A stretch of DNA of 64,000 nt, taken from assembly GCA_030549495.1 (NCBI GenBank), contig JAUIRK010001010.1, positions 392,001 through 456,000 of the forward strand, in the 5' to 3' direction. Shown here one piece after another: positions 12,201-27,200 of the stretch. Numbering within the stretch: position 1 is the stretch's first letter; the number at the start of each line of letters is the position of its first letter. The position numbers and the translations under genes are program-made. The notes beneath the pieces are model-generated. The model ran no database searches. It was not told the DNA's origin and saw only the letters and a list, made by a program, of their open reading frames with translations. The stretch comes from Nectonema munidae (taxonomy: Eukaryota; Nematomorpha; Nectonematoida; Nectonematidae).

Positions 12201-15200
12201 TATCATCATATTAGCAGCATCTACCCCTGATTTAAATTTGTTGTAGTAAAGTAAACTTAAAGGTTTAGAATGTTCTCCTATCGTTTCTATGTTTTTATGT
12301 TGGGACGATAAAACGTACACTACTTTAAAGTTTTTTCTGGCATGTCACCTAGATATGTAAGCACTAAGAGAGGCATAGTCCGAATAAACTGTTTTACTTT
12401 CGCATTCAGCGTTAAAAGTTAAAAGTGTGATCATTAGCTGAGCACATTTAGTTTATTTTTTACAATCGGAATTTATATGACCGTAATTGATTCAATTTAA
12501 ACAAAATTTTCTTTTCGGAAAAAACAAGATACTTCAAACGAAAGTGGTCCAAGAAATAGTATTCCATTTTGACATACCTTTTTATAATGATTTTCTTTTA
12601 GAGATAAAATCAAATTAAAACAAATTGACTTCTTAGATTTAAATTCAACGATTTTTTCAAATGTTGAGAAAAACTTTTGAAAAAGACATTAAATCAAAAA
12701 CTTGAGAAATTTTTCGAAAAAAGTTTCTACTTTTGGTAGATTATTCTTTTTAATTAATACCATCTCCTTTAAACACACAAGTTCTAAATAATAATTAAAA
12801 AAATTTTGTCCACAACTTTGTGTAAATTATTAGTTCATGAGCCTACATAAAAATGCTTCCATAGTTCTACCCACTATGTGGTTATGTATTATATAGCTAT
12901 ATATATTCTTATCATTTAAATCTTTTACTGCCATATCAAATATTGTTTAACTCCTCAAACTTAAATGACGCTTTAATTAATTCTTTGTTGCAAGAAGACT
13001 TTTAATTCCTCACTTTCTTGTGTAGGTCTTGTGCTGTGATGATGATAGATAGAGTCTATCGAAATATTTGTTAATCGAAATTTTTAACTCCAAAATACCA
13101 AGCATATCAGTTTACTTTATGAGTTATTCTCATTCCCGGAAATGAAATATACAAATGTATACTCATTTCTTTTTAAGGGGCGTGAGTAGGGTTGGTTGGA
13201 TGCTGGATTCGATAACTCAAGGTCTTGGGTTCGATTCCGCATCAAGCCTATTTTCCTCATAGTTCGATACAAGCGGCGCAATTGTGACTTCTCGATGAAA
13301 ACATCCCGGGGTACCTTTACCTTTACCTTTATACAGTATACACTTTCTTATCGTCCTGGACCCGGAGCCATTAAAGTTGGTGATAATTCTTTTTTCTTTT
13401 AAAACAGAATCTGTAGAAGAAAATTTTTAGAAAAAGTTTATTGAACTTAAAGAGAATAAAGAATTAAAATTAAAATTTGAAAAAAAAGTGAACGATTCTC
13501 GACATTTTTTTACTTCAATGTGGCCCATTTAAAAATTTTTTCCATTCTGAACCGTCGATTTAAACAAAAATGTTGAGAAACCCTCTAATATATAATACTA
13601 TTTTTCAGTTAAATAAAATATTCTTCCAAAATTTTCTTCGTCATAAAGGGAGTTTTAAGAAAATTTGCTTAAGTTTCTTGGTTAAAAGTGGAATTCGTTA
13701 TAAACGGATTCGTCATTTACGGTTTTCACTGTATTTATAAAAAGCTGTTGGTTTAGAACTTAAATTTGAAGAGAGACTTTTAACAAGAATAATAAAAATG
13801 AAATTTGCTTTTAATTCTTGTATTATAAGTATGGAATTAGTTGTCTTAGAAAAAGTTATAAGTTTGGATCTTAATAGCTATATTGTAAACAAAAAGATAA
13901 GAGAAGAAAATTATTGAAATTCCAAAAATCAGAAACTATGTATTCATCACAATATCTGGGTAATAACAAATATTATCGCCGTTTCCCTAATAACAAGAAA
14001 AGAAAGCGCTATGCATTGAAGATCTCTAATCTTTAAGCTAAAGTTTTAGGGTGGATAAGACTAAAGTAGAATTCTTTGAATAACTTTAAGTATTTTGCGC
14101 CAACACTGGGTGCAAGAAGACGGGTCAAATTTTATGCTGGAAAAAGAAATATTAAAATCATATTTGTATTCACTAGATTCTGAATTACTATCGAACTGGT
14201 AAACTACACTATCCTATTGATGTGTGCGGACCTTTGTTTGAAGAAGAACTTGAATTTTGGGGTCTAGACTCAAATCAAGTAGAGCCTTGCTGTTGGATGA
14301 CGTATACGCAATACAAAAGAACCAAAGAGATTCTGGGCATACTTGAAGAACTAGATATTGATGATGAGTTGCCTACAAAAGAAGAAATTGCTATTAAATT
14401 TGGAATAGAAGAGGACTATTATAATAACTCAATTTCTTTGTGGAAAAAAATTCAACCGAAATTATGGGCTTTGTTCGATGAGCCTAAATCATCAAAAACT
14501 GCAAGGGTATTTTCACTTTGTTCTTTTTTATCTAACTATCTTTCGTGCCAAAATACTAGTTTTCAATTGGTTTAATTAGAAATTGTTTAATTTACAAAAA
14601 AACCTTTTTGTTTGTTTATGATAAAAAGTTTTGAAGCTAACAAATCTATTAATTAAAAAAACTATATATAGAGAGAAAGACAAACATAACATATATATAT
14701 TATAACTATATATATATTATAACTTTATAAAGTAAACTTGTAAAAAATTCCACACAACATAATTTTATGTACTCCATATAACCATTTTCGACAAAAGAAA
14801 ATAATAAGCTTTAGAAGATCGTTTTACTTATTACCTTTTATTTTGTGAACTATATACTTTTCTTTATACATGAAAATGAAGATTTGCAAGACTGTTTATT
14901 TAACCCTATTAGTGATGGAGAAATTTTGTCCATTCAAGTGCAGGGGGGTTTTAGCCCCCCCTTTTCTTAAATTTTAAAAATTTTGTACATATATTTTTAG
15001 TATGATATATAAGTATTCTGAATTTAGTAGTGATATTAATTTTTTATAAAAATCTATCAAATCTGTCAAAAAAATAGAATATGACAGCTCTAGTCAAAAT
15101 TAAAAATTTTATTGAAATACATCTAAAAGGTATACCTATATTCCCATTTTCAAGTATTCTGAATTTTGTGATAATATTTATTTTTTATGGAAATGAAACA

Positions 15201-18200
15201 AAAGGGGTCAAAAAAACAAACAAACTGTTCAATCAATTTCACCCGTCAGTAAATTAGGTATATTGATAGAACCTCAATTGTTTTGTTTGCAAATTCTTTA
15301 TCAGTTGGTTCATTTCTTCTATACTTTATACAGTATATAATTTTGATATTCATTCTATGATGATCCTTCCTTAGTCTTACTTTCATCAGAAATTAATTTT
15401 CATCGAAAAATCATTTTTAAACATTTAATTTGAACAGACTTTACCAACAGGTTGGAGATAGGTTGAAGATGAACCATCGTAGTATACAGGTTGGAGATGA
15501 ACCATCGTAGTATACAGGTTCGAGATGAACCATCGTAGTATACAAGTTTGGGATGACAATCAAGTTGTCTACTCGTGTTCAACCGTACAGGTTATGAGAA
15601 TATATCATTACATAATAGAGAAGAGTTTCCTAAAACTCTTCATGCTGAAAAATTATTTCTTCAAATAAATGATTAATATTTTAAAGAATCTCTTATTATA
15701 CACATGATACATGATAAAAAATATTTTATTGGTAAAAATTAAGGGGTGGCCTGTTATGCGAGATCGGAAGTTACTCGAAAATTCCCGAAATAGAAATAAT
15801 CATATTAGTATAATTGGTGAAAAATTCTGAAAGTGTCAATAAAATTTGTGGTAACCAATATAAAAATTAAACATGTTGAAAATTTGTATTGCACAGGTTT
15901 ACTAAATTCATAACTATGACTTGCGAAAATACAATATATATAAAAAAATTTTGAACCAAAATATTTATGTTAAAATAAAGTTAATATTGTTATTGAGAAT
16001 AATAAGAGGAATCTAAAAATTTATAATACTTTAAATTTGTTGAATATATGTGAAATCATAATTTTGAGCCTGTTTGAAAGGGCCTGAAAAATCGAAAATT
16101 TAAAAATTGAAAAAAAAAATTTTGAAAAGCTATTCTGATAGAGTTTGATACGCTGATTCAAAATCTGTAATTTGTTTGAAATGAATCAAATAACTTCTAT
16201 ATTTTTTGCTGTCAACGTTTGAATTTTTGTCATGTTATCAAGTTTAGAGGCAAAAAAGGTATTTTAAAAAATTCAAACTTAAAATATTTATACATTTTCA
16301 TAATCAGTATAAAATTTCCTTTAAAATGTTATATTAAAATTGAAAATTGGATAAATTTCAAAATTTACGAAAAATTCGTAGAATGACACTTAGATTTTTT
16401 TTTAAAATTAAAAAATAATTTTTCAAATTTTTTCATTGTATTATGTTTAAATGTTTGGTATATTTTATGAATATGCAAAAAAATATGTAATTATTCATTT
16501 TTCACGCTAAAAATTTTGAATTTTTTTCAAAAAGAAATAACATGCAAAATGCGGGTAAAAGGATGCTCAAGATAGGTATGTTTAAAATGTTTTTAAAAAT
16601 TTCTCGCATAAAGTCTTCTTTCAAAATTAAAATTTATAAATTTTGAAACAAATTTTTTTTTTAAATTGCTAAATTAAAAAAAATATATCAAAAATAAATA
16701 TTTTTAAAAATTTTTAAATATTTAAATAAAATATAAGCGATTTTGAATAAGTTGATGTAAAAATTAGAAAAAAATAATTTTATTTTAATTAAAAAAATCC
16801 CGTCAAAATATCAATTTTTTTTTGGACAAAAACAATTTAAAAAAAATGGATGAAATCTTTTCATTTTTTTTACAAAACTGCAATTTCAAAGTTAGTGTTT
16901 TGAACTTTCATGTAGAATTTTTGGAATGGTGCTTTCAATATGTAAAAATATATTTTTTTGAAAATTTTTATTTTAAGTATGTTTTTTTAGATTTACATTT
17001 TACGATTTATACATTTTAAATATATAATATGTTTTGGCAAGTTGTCTCCCCGCAGGTCTTGCCAGTCTTCTGATATCTGTACTACATAACCAATATATAA
17101 CGATTTTCCAAAAATAATTTGACAGAAATGGTTCGGAATAAAAAAAATTTCAGTCATGTATCACTAATTCAATCGACACTTGCAGATATTTTTTTAACCG
17201 TTTTTATCAAAATAAGGTATCGAAATGAAAATAAATAAAAAAACTATTTTTAATTTGAAGGATATTTTTACAAAGAATTTTATACTCAATCAAAATTTTA
17301 ATTGACGATTTTGAATGAAGTAGCGATTTTAGTCACTATACAATTATAGATATAAAATCATAAAAACTGTATGAAATAAATTTTCAAAAGTGTATTTAAA
17401 ATAGACGCTAATTTATAAAATTCTAAGGATAAATTTAAAATATTCCAAATACATAGTATTTCTGTTTTGCTTAATTCTTATTTCAATGATTGTTTGGTAT
17501 AATAAATCAGTAAAAAAGCAGAAACCATAAGAAATTTTTTATCTAATTATAAACTCAATGGATAATGAATCTAATCAAAAACATGCAGACTTTGATTGCA
17601 AATTTGTTTGAAACTTTCAGATATTTTCAAAAACTAAATGCGCAAGCTTAGTCCGGAAATGAAACCAGCAACGTTAATTTGGTATAAAAACGAATATAAA
17701 ATTCGAGAAATATTATTGGAGACAGTTTTTAGAAGTTAACAGCAAATTTGATTTACACTGTCAGATTTTTTCAAACATTAAATACGAAAAGTGAGTCCAG
17801 AAATGAAAGTAGTATGGTTAATTTGGTATAAATCAGGTAAAATTGCGAGAATAGAACTCGGAGATAGTTCTAAGAGGTAAAGCGGTAATTCGATTTACAC
17901 AATGCGACAATTTCAAACCTCAAATGCAAATTTTGATCTAGAAATGAAACCAATATGGTCGATTTGTATAAAAACATATATTTCATGTAAAATTTAAATG
18001 AATATTTTAGGAGATAGTTTTCAGAATGTAAACCGGAGATTGGATGGACGCTGATATTTTCAAACCTTAAATTTCAAATTTGAGGTGAGAAAAAAACTAG
18101 CATCTTTGATTTGGTATAAAAACATATATTTCATGTAAAATTTGAATTAATATTTTTGGAGAGAGTTTTCGGACATAAACCGCAAATTTGATTGACATTG

Positions 18201-21200
18201 TTATTTATTTTTAACCTTAAATTCCAAATCTGAGTGCAGAAATTAAAGCAGCATGTTTGAATTGGTATATAAACATATATTTCATGTAAAATTTGAATTA
18301 ATATTTTTGACGACAATTTTTATACATAAACAACAAATTTGATTGAGAATTTTACATATTTTCGAAACATAAATGCTAAAACGTGGTCCAGAAATGAAAC
18401 AATATAACTGTTTTATTATAAAAGCATACATTTTATGTAAAATTTGAATGAAATTTTTAATTAAATATATTTATAATCATTGAAAATTTGATAGATATTT
18501 TGTAATAAAACCATGTTTATTGAAAAATAATTAAATATAACTGGAAATTATAGGTTCTCTTTTATTTGATCATTATCACTAACTGAACACTGTATGAAAG
18601 AGCGGTCGTCTAGTGGCTGTGTGCGAGCATCTACCAACTATCCGTTAACGGTTTGATGATCTTTATCTACTTATGAATTGAATGTACCATTACGGTCTAG
18701 AATCAATCTAGTAGAAAATAGAGTGGAATTGATGAGACTTCAATAGCCGAAACAAGTCTTTCACACAATGTACGGTTAGCGATGATGATCGAATACAAAA
18801 GAACTTAAAATTACTAGATTAACTAAAATGCAATCCCTCAATGTTGTTTAAAACATGACATTTTTGAGGAGGTACAAAAAATACATATTGATACTTGAAA
18901 ATAATAATTCAAGTGAAATAAAATTAATTATTTTTTAAATTATAACTTTTTTCAAATTTTCAAAATAAATATCTTTTTCAAACTTTATAGCTATTTAGAT
19001 GAAATAGTATTTCATTACGTTTTTAGCATTTTTCAATTAGAGTAAATTACTTAAGGTTTCCAGCAGACCTATTAAATTTGGGGCACAAGCCCCCCCCCCC
19101 CCCCAACTATTTCTCAAGCCCCCAGCTCATTTTCAAGCTTCCCTAAAAAATTTGTCGTTACCCTAAAAAAATATGACAAACATCTAGCATTCATGATAAT
19201 TTCTTTCATGAAAATGTAATCTGTATATAAATATGGCTTGACAAATACATCATATGTTTTCTTTTCGCCTTGAAGCAGATTAATCTGATAGTTCATAAAT
19301 TAGACCCCCAATGAAGCCCCTCCCCCTAAAATTTTTGCTTAGCGCGGCCACTGGTTTCCGGTAATTTTATTTCTACAGTTCTTAAAAAAATTTCAATCAA
19401 AAAAAATTTTCATGGTAGTTAATGACCTTTTCATTTCCAAAACTGTCAATCAAAATCAAAAATTAAAATTTTTAATCAAAATTTTGACATTATCTGTACT
19501 TAACCTTATAACTTATGATCTATATTATATAATACCTTTAAAATTTATAATTATATACAGTTTGGAACGATTAACACTTTATATATTTAATTTTTTTAAT
19601 AATCATGGCTACTTTTTAGAAAATGTCAATCAAAATTTTGATTGATCAAAAATATATCTAATAAAATATACCTTCAAATTTTACATAAAATATATGTTTT
19701 ATACTAAATTAGTCATGCTGTTTTCATTTCTGGACTCATTTTTTTACATTTAGGATTTGAAAATACCTATAAGTGTTAATCAAATTTGCGGTTTACTTCT
19801 GAAAATTGTCTCTAAATAGCTTCCTTCAAATTTTACATAAAATATATGTGTTATACTAAATCTGCCATGCTGGTTTCATTTCTGGACTCATTTTTTACAT
19901 TTAGGATGTGAAAATACCTATAAGTGTTAATCAAATTTGCGGTTTATTTCTAAAAATTGTCTCCAAAAACATTCATACAAAGTTTACAATGAAATATGTG
20001 TGTTATACTAAATCGGGCATGTTGGTTTCATTTCTGGACTCATTTTTTACGTTTAGGATGTTAAAATACCTATAAGTGTTAATTACATTACCGGTTTACT
20101 TCTAAAAATTGTCTCCAAATACGTTCATTCAAATTTTACAATGAAATATATGTTTTTATACCATGATTTGGTACCATGCTGTTTTCATTTCTGAACTCAT
20201 TTTTCACATTTAGAGATTTTAAAATATCTGTCAATGTCAATCAAATTAGCGGTTTACTTCTAAAAACTATCTCCAAAAATATTCTCTCAATTTTAGATGA
20301 AATATATGTTTTTATACCAAATCAATCATGATAATTTTCATTTTTGAAATCATTTTTTGCATTTAGAGGTTTTAAATGTCTGAAAGTGTCAATCAAATGT
20401 TTGATTTACGTCTAATGTCTAGAGAAATATTTTTGAAATTTAAATAAAATATCTGTTTTTATGCCAAATGGAAGATGCTGGTTTCATTTTTGGACTCAGG
20501 TTTAGCATTTATGGTTTTAAAATATCTGAAAGATTCAATCAGATTTGCGGTTTACTTCTAGATACTGTCTTCAAAAATATTTTCAAAAAAATAAAATATC
20601 TTTTTTATACCAAATCGACTATGCTTATTTTATTTCTATACTGGATTTTGGATAATATGGTTAAAAAATATCTCGAAGTGGCAATTGATTTAGTAATGTA
20701 TACCTGAAAATCAGTTCTGTAAAAAAATTTCAAAAAATCCCTGCATATTAGGTATATAGTAAAAATATACTTTTCTTTTGTATATTTTGGCTTATAATAC
20801 TTTCTACAATCGTCTTGAGTATGAAATATTTATTTAAAAAAAACAAAACGTATTATAAAATCTTTTGAAAATTTATATGAGAGAAGGAACCAAGTTGAAA
20901 ACTAATTGAAAAGAGAACATGTGATCAAAACAAATAATTAAAAAATATGTATCTTGACTAAATGGAAGATCTACCATGTTCTAATGAAAAGGAAGTGGTT
21001 TAATTATATATTAGATGCTTCAAAAAAAGATTTTGACTGTGAAAAAGAAGTTTTTTAGACGAAGAACATGGACAACTTTTTGTAATTGAACAATGAACAT
21101 TACGAATGATTCATCAGAAAAAAAAACTTTGAAATGAGATTGGTTGACAAATATTCAGGCCTGATAATAAAATACACGATACTGATAAAAAAGTCTAAGA

Positions 21201-24200
21201 TCATCCAGAAGATTCTTTAATCCGAATGCTTTGAGAGAGGAAAAAAGTAATTTTATCATTATAAAAAAATTTTCGAACACAGATTGAAGAATATAAATTT
21301 CTAATGAAAAAAGAGCTACCAAGAAAGGATCATCATAAAATGAATAGCAAAATTACATACTGTAAATTAAAATATGACATAGAGACTACGAGCCGATAAC
21401 GAATTTGTAGCCAAAAAGATGGAGGTCCTATCGAGATACATAAGTTACACTGTAGAATGAAATATTTTGAGTGAATTAAACACCTAAAGTTGGTTTATTA
21501 AATAAATTAAGAAAATAATTACAAGAGAAATACTGCAAGTAGAAGTTATTTTTATGTTTATATAATTTACATTGATTTACAGGTTTAATCGATTTTTTGA
21601 CAGGTTTTATTGATTTCATAAAAAATGAACATCACCATTAAATTCAACATACTTGAAATGTATTAAAAACTTTTTATAAGAATAAAAATTTTGACATGGG
21701 CTGTCATATTTAATATTTTTTGTCAGGTTTGACTAATTTTTATAAAAAAAGGAATATCACCACTGAATTACGCATGCTTAAAAATGGGTATATATCTGTA
21801 AAAAACTTCATATTATTACTTAGATATAAAGTTTCTTTTTAAGATGAGCTGTTATATAAATCAATGCTTTGATAACTTTAATTGATTTTTATTAAAAAAA
21901 ATGAATATCACCGCTGAATTCAGCATGCTTGAAAATGGGTGTATATGTGTAAAAAACATATAATTATTTAGATAAAAAGTTTTTTTTTAGATGAGCTGTC
22001 ATATGTAAATCACTTTTTTGACAGGTTTGAATGATTTTCATAAAAAATGAATATCACCATTGAATTCAGCATGCTTGAAAATGGGTGTATATGTGTAAAA
22101 AACATATAATTATTTAGATAAAAAGTTTTTTTTTAGATGAGCTGTCATATGTAAATCACTTTTTTTGACAGGTTTGAATGATTTTCATAAAAAATGAATA
22201 TGACCATTATATTCAGCATGCTTGAAAATGGGTATACATGTGTAAAAACTTTATATAATTATTTAGATAAAGAATTCCTTTTTGAGATGAGCTGTCACAT
22301 TTAGATCAATTTTTTGACAGGTTTGATTGATTTTCATAAAAAATGAATATCACCACTCAATTCAGCATATTTGAAAATGGGTATACATGTGCAAAAAACT
22401 TTATATAATTATTTAAATAAAAAGTTCTTTTTTGAGATGAGCTGTTAAATATAAATCAATTTTTTGACAGGTTTGATTGATTTTGTTAAAAATGGAAATC
22501 ACCACTGAATCGAGCATAGTTTAAATATATATGTAACATTAAAAATATTTATAAAAACTTATTAATATCTGAGAAAAATAGGGGAGGGCACTTTACGCCC
22601 CCAGCACTTTAGTAATAAATTTAGCCCAGCACTAATAGCGTTAAGGGATGTAGCTAGCGATTTTAGGAAAAGTGAAAAAGTTTTAGGCGTAAGGTTAAGC
22701 CAAATTTATACAATAACTTTTTAGTTGAGGAATATTTTTTTGAAATTATTTGATTTTTGTGAAAATTAAATCATTTTAAAAATAAAAAAAGTTAAATGAC
22801 CTGCCAAGCATGTGTGTTGCTCGGGGGAATGCATTTTGTATTAACACTTCAAAACTCCAAAAATTAAAAGGTATAGGTAATAATATAATTTAATAGTATA
22901 GGTAAAAGGTAATATCATCCTCTGTTTGCCAGGCCTGATCTTTATCCTGGCTAGCCAAGGTCAACGAGAAGTTTGTAGCAATTTCTCCATCTTCCCATTA
23001 TCTAAGATTATTTATCCTTGAGATTTTTCTTCTTCATATTTCTTGACATCTTTCCACGTATTCTTTAGTCTACCTCTCTTCACTTTTCCATTAACATTTT
23101 CATTTCTAATTCTTTTTGTCAAGTTTTGCGTCCATTCTTTCAAGATGTCCTAACCAACTTAGATGGTATTCTTCTAAATGTATTTCAATAACTTCAACAT
23201 CAGTCATCTTTCTGTGCTCGTTCAGTACTTTGTCCAAAAGAGTTTTGCCGTACATCATCCGTATCATCCTCATCTCTGCGTTTGCATTCGTCTGATGTCC
23301 ACTTTCTTCATCGCCCAACATTCAGCTCCATATCACATCACACTTTTTAGACAAGACTTATACAACCTTCCTTTTAACTTCAACGACAACACTACTGTTA
23401 TAGTACATCTGCTATAGCTAATTTTTCTCCAACCAGCTCTGATTATTATTGCTATTACAGCTTTCCCAACTTCTCTCTCCATCTCTCACAAGAACATCCA
23501 TCACCCAAATAGCAAACTCTTTGACCACTTCAATTTCATCATCTCTGAGTTTGACGGTATTCTCATCTTCACTATCGTTTTCATTGCCCTTGCATCTACA
23601 GCATACAAAATTCTTCACAAGTGTCAATGAAACATGGATGCACAAACATCTCTTCTGAACCCATGTCTTACAATTTGTACAATAAATAGCGTTTCTTACG
23701 ACTCTTCCACATATAGAGCAAGGATCAACATCGCTGACTAAGTCTCTACATCTTCATGCTACAACTATCATAGCTTTCGTTTTTGAAACATTCACCTTCA
23801 AACATTCACCTTCAAATCTTTGTTGTATAATGATTTTTTCCAAAAAAAAACTTGTTCCCAACTATTTCCTATAATTATCAAGTCATCAGAATAAAGGAAT
23901 TCCCTTATGTTTTTCGATATGTTATCAGACACTGCGATTACAATTGCAAAGAGCAGTGGAATGAGCACAGAAACTTGGTGTACCCCGACATTCACCTCAA
24001 ACCACTTAGAGTACCATAACTATGATATAGAATAAAAATACTGCAAAAATGTTTGGATGATAACGAAACAATTGTCAAGTGAGTTGAAATTAATTTTAAT
24101 AACCACTTAGAGTACCATAACTCTGATATAGAATAAAAATACTGCAAAAATGTTTGGATGATAACGAAACAATTGTTAAGTGAGTTGAATCTCTAGAATG

Positions 24201-27200
24201 TTTCCAAAAATGAATACACCATTTATGATCGAAATTTGACTAAAAAGATTGGCTCATTGTATGATTGGTTGTCCTCTTATCACTCATAATAAACCTTTTT
24301 TTATATATACTAAAATCCGTATAGTATCCCAGAGTAAGAATAGGATTATTGTTATGCTGCATCTCGTAAAAGGCGAGTAAATCGCTTATATATTACATTT
24401 ATTCATGAGTTTTATTTATTTTGTACCAATATTCATACAAACCTACACATATATTTGTTGCTGCATATATTCATTTAACTTTCCTCTACTTAATCTTCTT
24501 CTCCTTTGATTCCCATGCATCCTCCTACATTATTATATGTACTTTTGTCCTTACGTAGATCATACTTGTAACACAACTCCCCACACCAACAGTTTGCCTC
24601 CTCCAAGAACACTGGCTTATGAATCCCCTCTCAAATTTTATCTATCATTCTACTTACCCATTTACGACCAATGTTCCTATTTTGGAACATAAGTAATTTC
24701 ATCTTCATCTCCTTTTTTCAATGACTTTGAATATAAATCGTCTGCGTTTTTTAGATATCGTCTGCTTTGCTTGGTCTTAAATGGGTTATTAAACAGTTCT
24801 CCTTTAAACCCGGTATATCTTATTACAACTTAGCCTGTAATCACTACTAAAGTTCATCTCTCCTATTCATCATTTGTTTAATCCCCTTCAACCCTCTACT
24901 AATTTCGTTTAATCCTTTTCATTCAAAGCATTTACATCTTCTACATTTAGTACTTCAACCTGGTAAAGACTCGTGGACTCGAAAATTCGTTTTATTTAAA
25001 TAAATTTTTTTAGGCTTTACTCTATTTGTTTCCTCATTTTATTTCGAACAAATGACCCTTCAGTAATTTACTTTATATTTATTAATAATATATTAATACA
25101 AATTTTTTTAAAGAAAGAATGAAATGGCGTAGTTGTTGCAGCAAACTGGTTGACCCCGAATCTTTGGGAACAATAACCAGGCCTAGAAGGCAAAATGGAT
25201 GATGATGATTAATACAAATAAATTCTGTGACCATTTTTCAAACAACTTGTGTACACCATAAATAAGAAAACAAATTGTGTTCATTTTTCAATTTGTTTTT
25301 CATGTTTATTCAAAAAGGGCAAAATTCTTTCCACCTCTTGGTACCCCATTGCATATGAGTAGTATTCGATTTAGTTCAACCAAATTATTATTTTATTATT
25401 AAATTAATAAAAATAGTTTGATTAAAAATTTACCATTTAGTTCATTTCCACTCTATCAGTCTTCTTCATCATTGTTTCGATCTTTACATTCTGCTTTAAA
25501 GTTCCAGCTGCTCGCATACCAGAAATAAAAAATGTGACGGTTCAAATCAGTGAAAACGTTAGTGATTGGATTTTAACCCAAGTCGACTCACATCCACACC
25601 CCGTTTTCTTCTACTTTGAATGCATTTGCAATTCGTGGTTCACTTTTGAATTGCTCGTACGCTTTATTGTCAGTCCTTCTAAGGTAAAACTTCATATTTT
25701 CATTTTCTATTAATACTCCAAACAAAATGAAAAATAAGTCACCACAAGGAAATAGCAATGCAGAAGCTATAATCACGCTTGTGCAAGCTTCAAACATTTG
25801 TCATGATACCTAAGTCATTTTTCAGGGAGTATATCTTTTAAAATACATTACACTAGGTTAAATAAATTAGTCAAATGTTTTATGTAACGTTCCCAAAACC
25901 TCCCGGGGTTGGACACTGGAGACAACCAATAATAATTTTAAATCGCTTTCTACCAAAACCACAAATGTAGGAAAATCTAAAAAAAAGCTTTTTAGTTTTA
26001 TTGGCTCCGGCATAACTTACTTATAAAGTTTCATTTTGTTTTTACTAAATTACCCAAGTTAGAAAAAAAATTTAAGACTAAATATCAAAAAACTTCTTAA
26101 TGTAGAATTATTTACTTTAGAACAGTATAAATCAATGCTTGAAAGCAAATATTAACTCTTAGAAAATGCTTAGATAAGTATAGGGATAATTTATTTTATC
26201 TTGGAATGTAGCAAAATATGTTGTGGGTACTTAGAAAACCTTTTTAACAAGTTTCATCTCAACAATAAAAGTTCGTTTTTTTCCAAAAACAAATCAAAAG
26301 GTCCATTCTTTACTGGTACGTTTTTAACCAAATTTTGCATTGAAATTATAGGCATATGTCAAATCATATCAAAATGTAAAATTCTCTATTAATAGAAATT
26401 TAAGAGGAAACATTATATGTTTAAAAAAATTTAAATAATATTGAGGGCAAGAAAAAATTGTATCGCTCTCTCTTTCAGAGATCTGGCAATACCCCCAGAG
26501 CAGGGCCCGCGCTAATCAAAATGGGGGGGGGGGGGGGGGGGGCTCAAACTTTCTAGTGTGTTGAATATACACTTAAAGTTTTTTCAAAAAAAGCTTTTAT
26601 CAATGTGACAAAAAATAGATATAGAAAATCATTTGAAAACTATCTTTGAAAAACAAAAATTAAAGAAGAATCATTTTATTAAAAAATTGTGAGTAAGTTA
26701 ATATTCGATGTTCAAACAGTTAACGTTAGTCTTCTTGGTTTTTTGTTAAAATTCTTTAGGAAATCATCAAATGTAACTTTCTTGGTGAGTTTTTTCCCTT
26801 GAGAAAGAATTATCAAGTTTTCTTTTCTTTCACTCAGCATCGACTGTCGTGAAGAAGTGAAAACTCTTTTAAGTGTTGAAAAACTTCTTTCACACGACGC
26901 TGTGCTGATGCCTATTGTTAAAGCAGCTTAAAAAATATACTGTAAAGTAAATAATATTTTAGTAAAAATATCATAATTACCAATATACAAAGAAAAGATC
27001 TCATTACAGGCGAACTTGATGGGATATAATTCCTTTAAATATCAGAAATTTCTATTCCTGGTGGTAAGTTCTTTCCCTCCAAAAAAGTTTTGATTTAGCA
27101 AAACTTAATTATTAAGCAAAATAGTAATATATCATTTTTACCTTTTTGAAATTTCCTGTATTACTGAATCAAAGCATTCATAATATATTTTTCTAATTTT

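Larger units (their letters stand above)
14985..18480 (+). repeat. left arm of the large inverted repeat
   Basis: From left to right: two copies of repeat P (~150 bp, with AAATCTATCAAATCTGTCAA and CATTTTCAAGTATTCTGAA) at 14985-15240; part of the shared core (from 15255, TTCTATACTTTATACAGTA); a divergent AT-rich segment with a 28-bp tandem repeat; the core's inner end (from about 17090, CATGTATCACTAATTCAATC); then six copies of repeat Q (~145 bp, landmark GAGTCCAGAAATGAAACCAG, then TTTGGTATAAAAACATATAT) at about 17600-18480. The same blocks occur reversed at 19650-22550 and as single arms at 32105-34078 and 47690-49400. No intact reading frame was recognised. Confidence 0.75.

Noticed and set aside
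13193-13260. Possible tRNA gene
   Set aside because: A- and B-box matches are present but no acceptor stem or clover-leaf can be formed; SINE with a 3' ACCTTT tail fits better.
10905-13584. A single bounded 2.7-kb ZBED-hAT element
   Set aside because: The right-end match is short and there is no matching 8-bp duplication, so only the left part is called.
16822-17019. 65-residue open frame
   Set aside because: Low-complexity Phe/Lys/Asn sequence in very AT-rich DNA with no homology signal.
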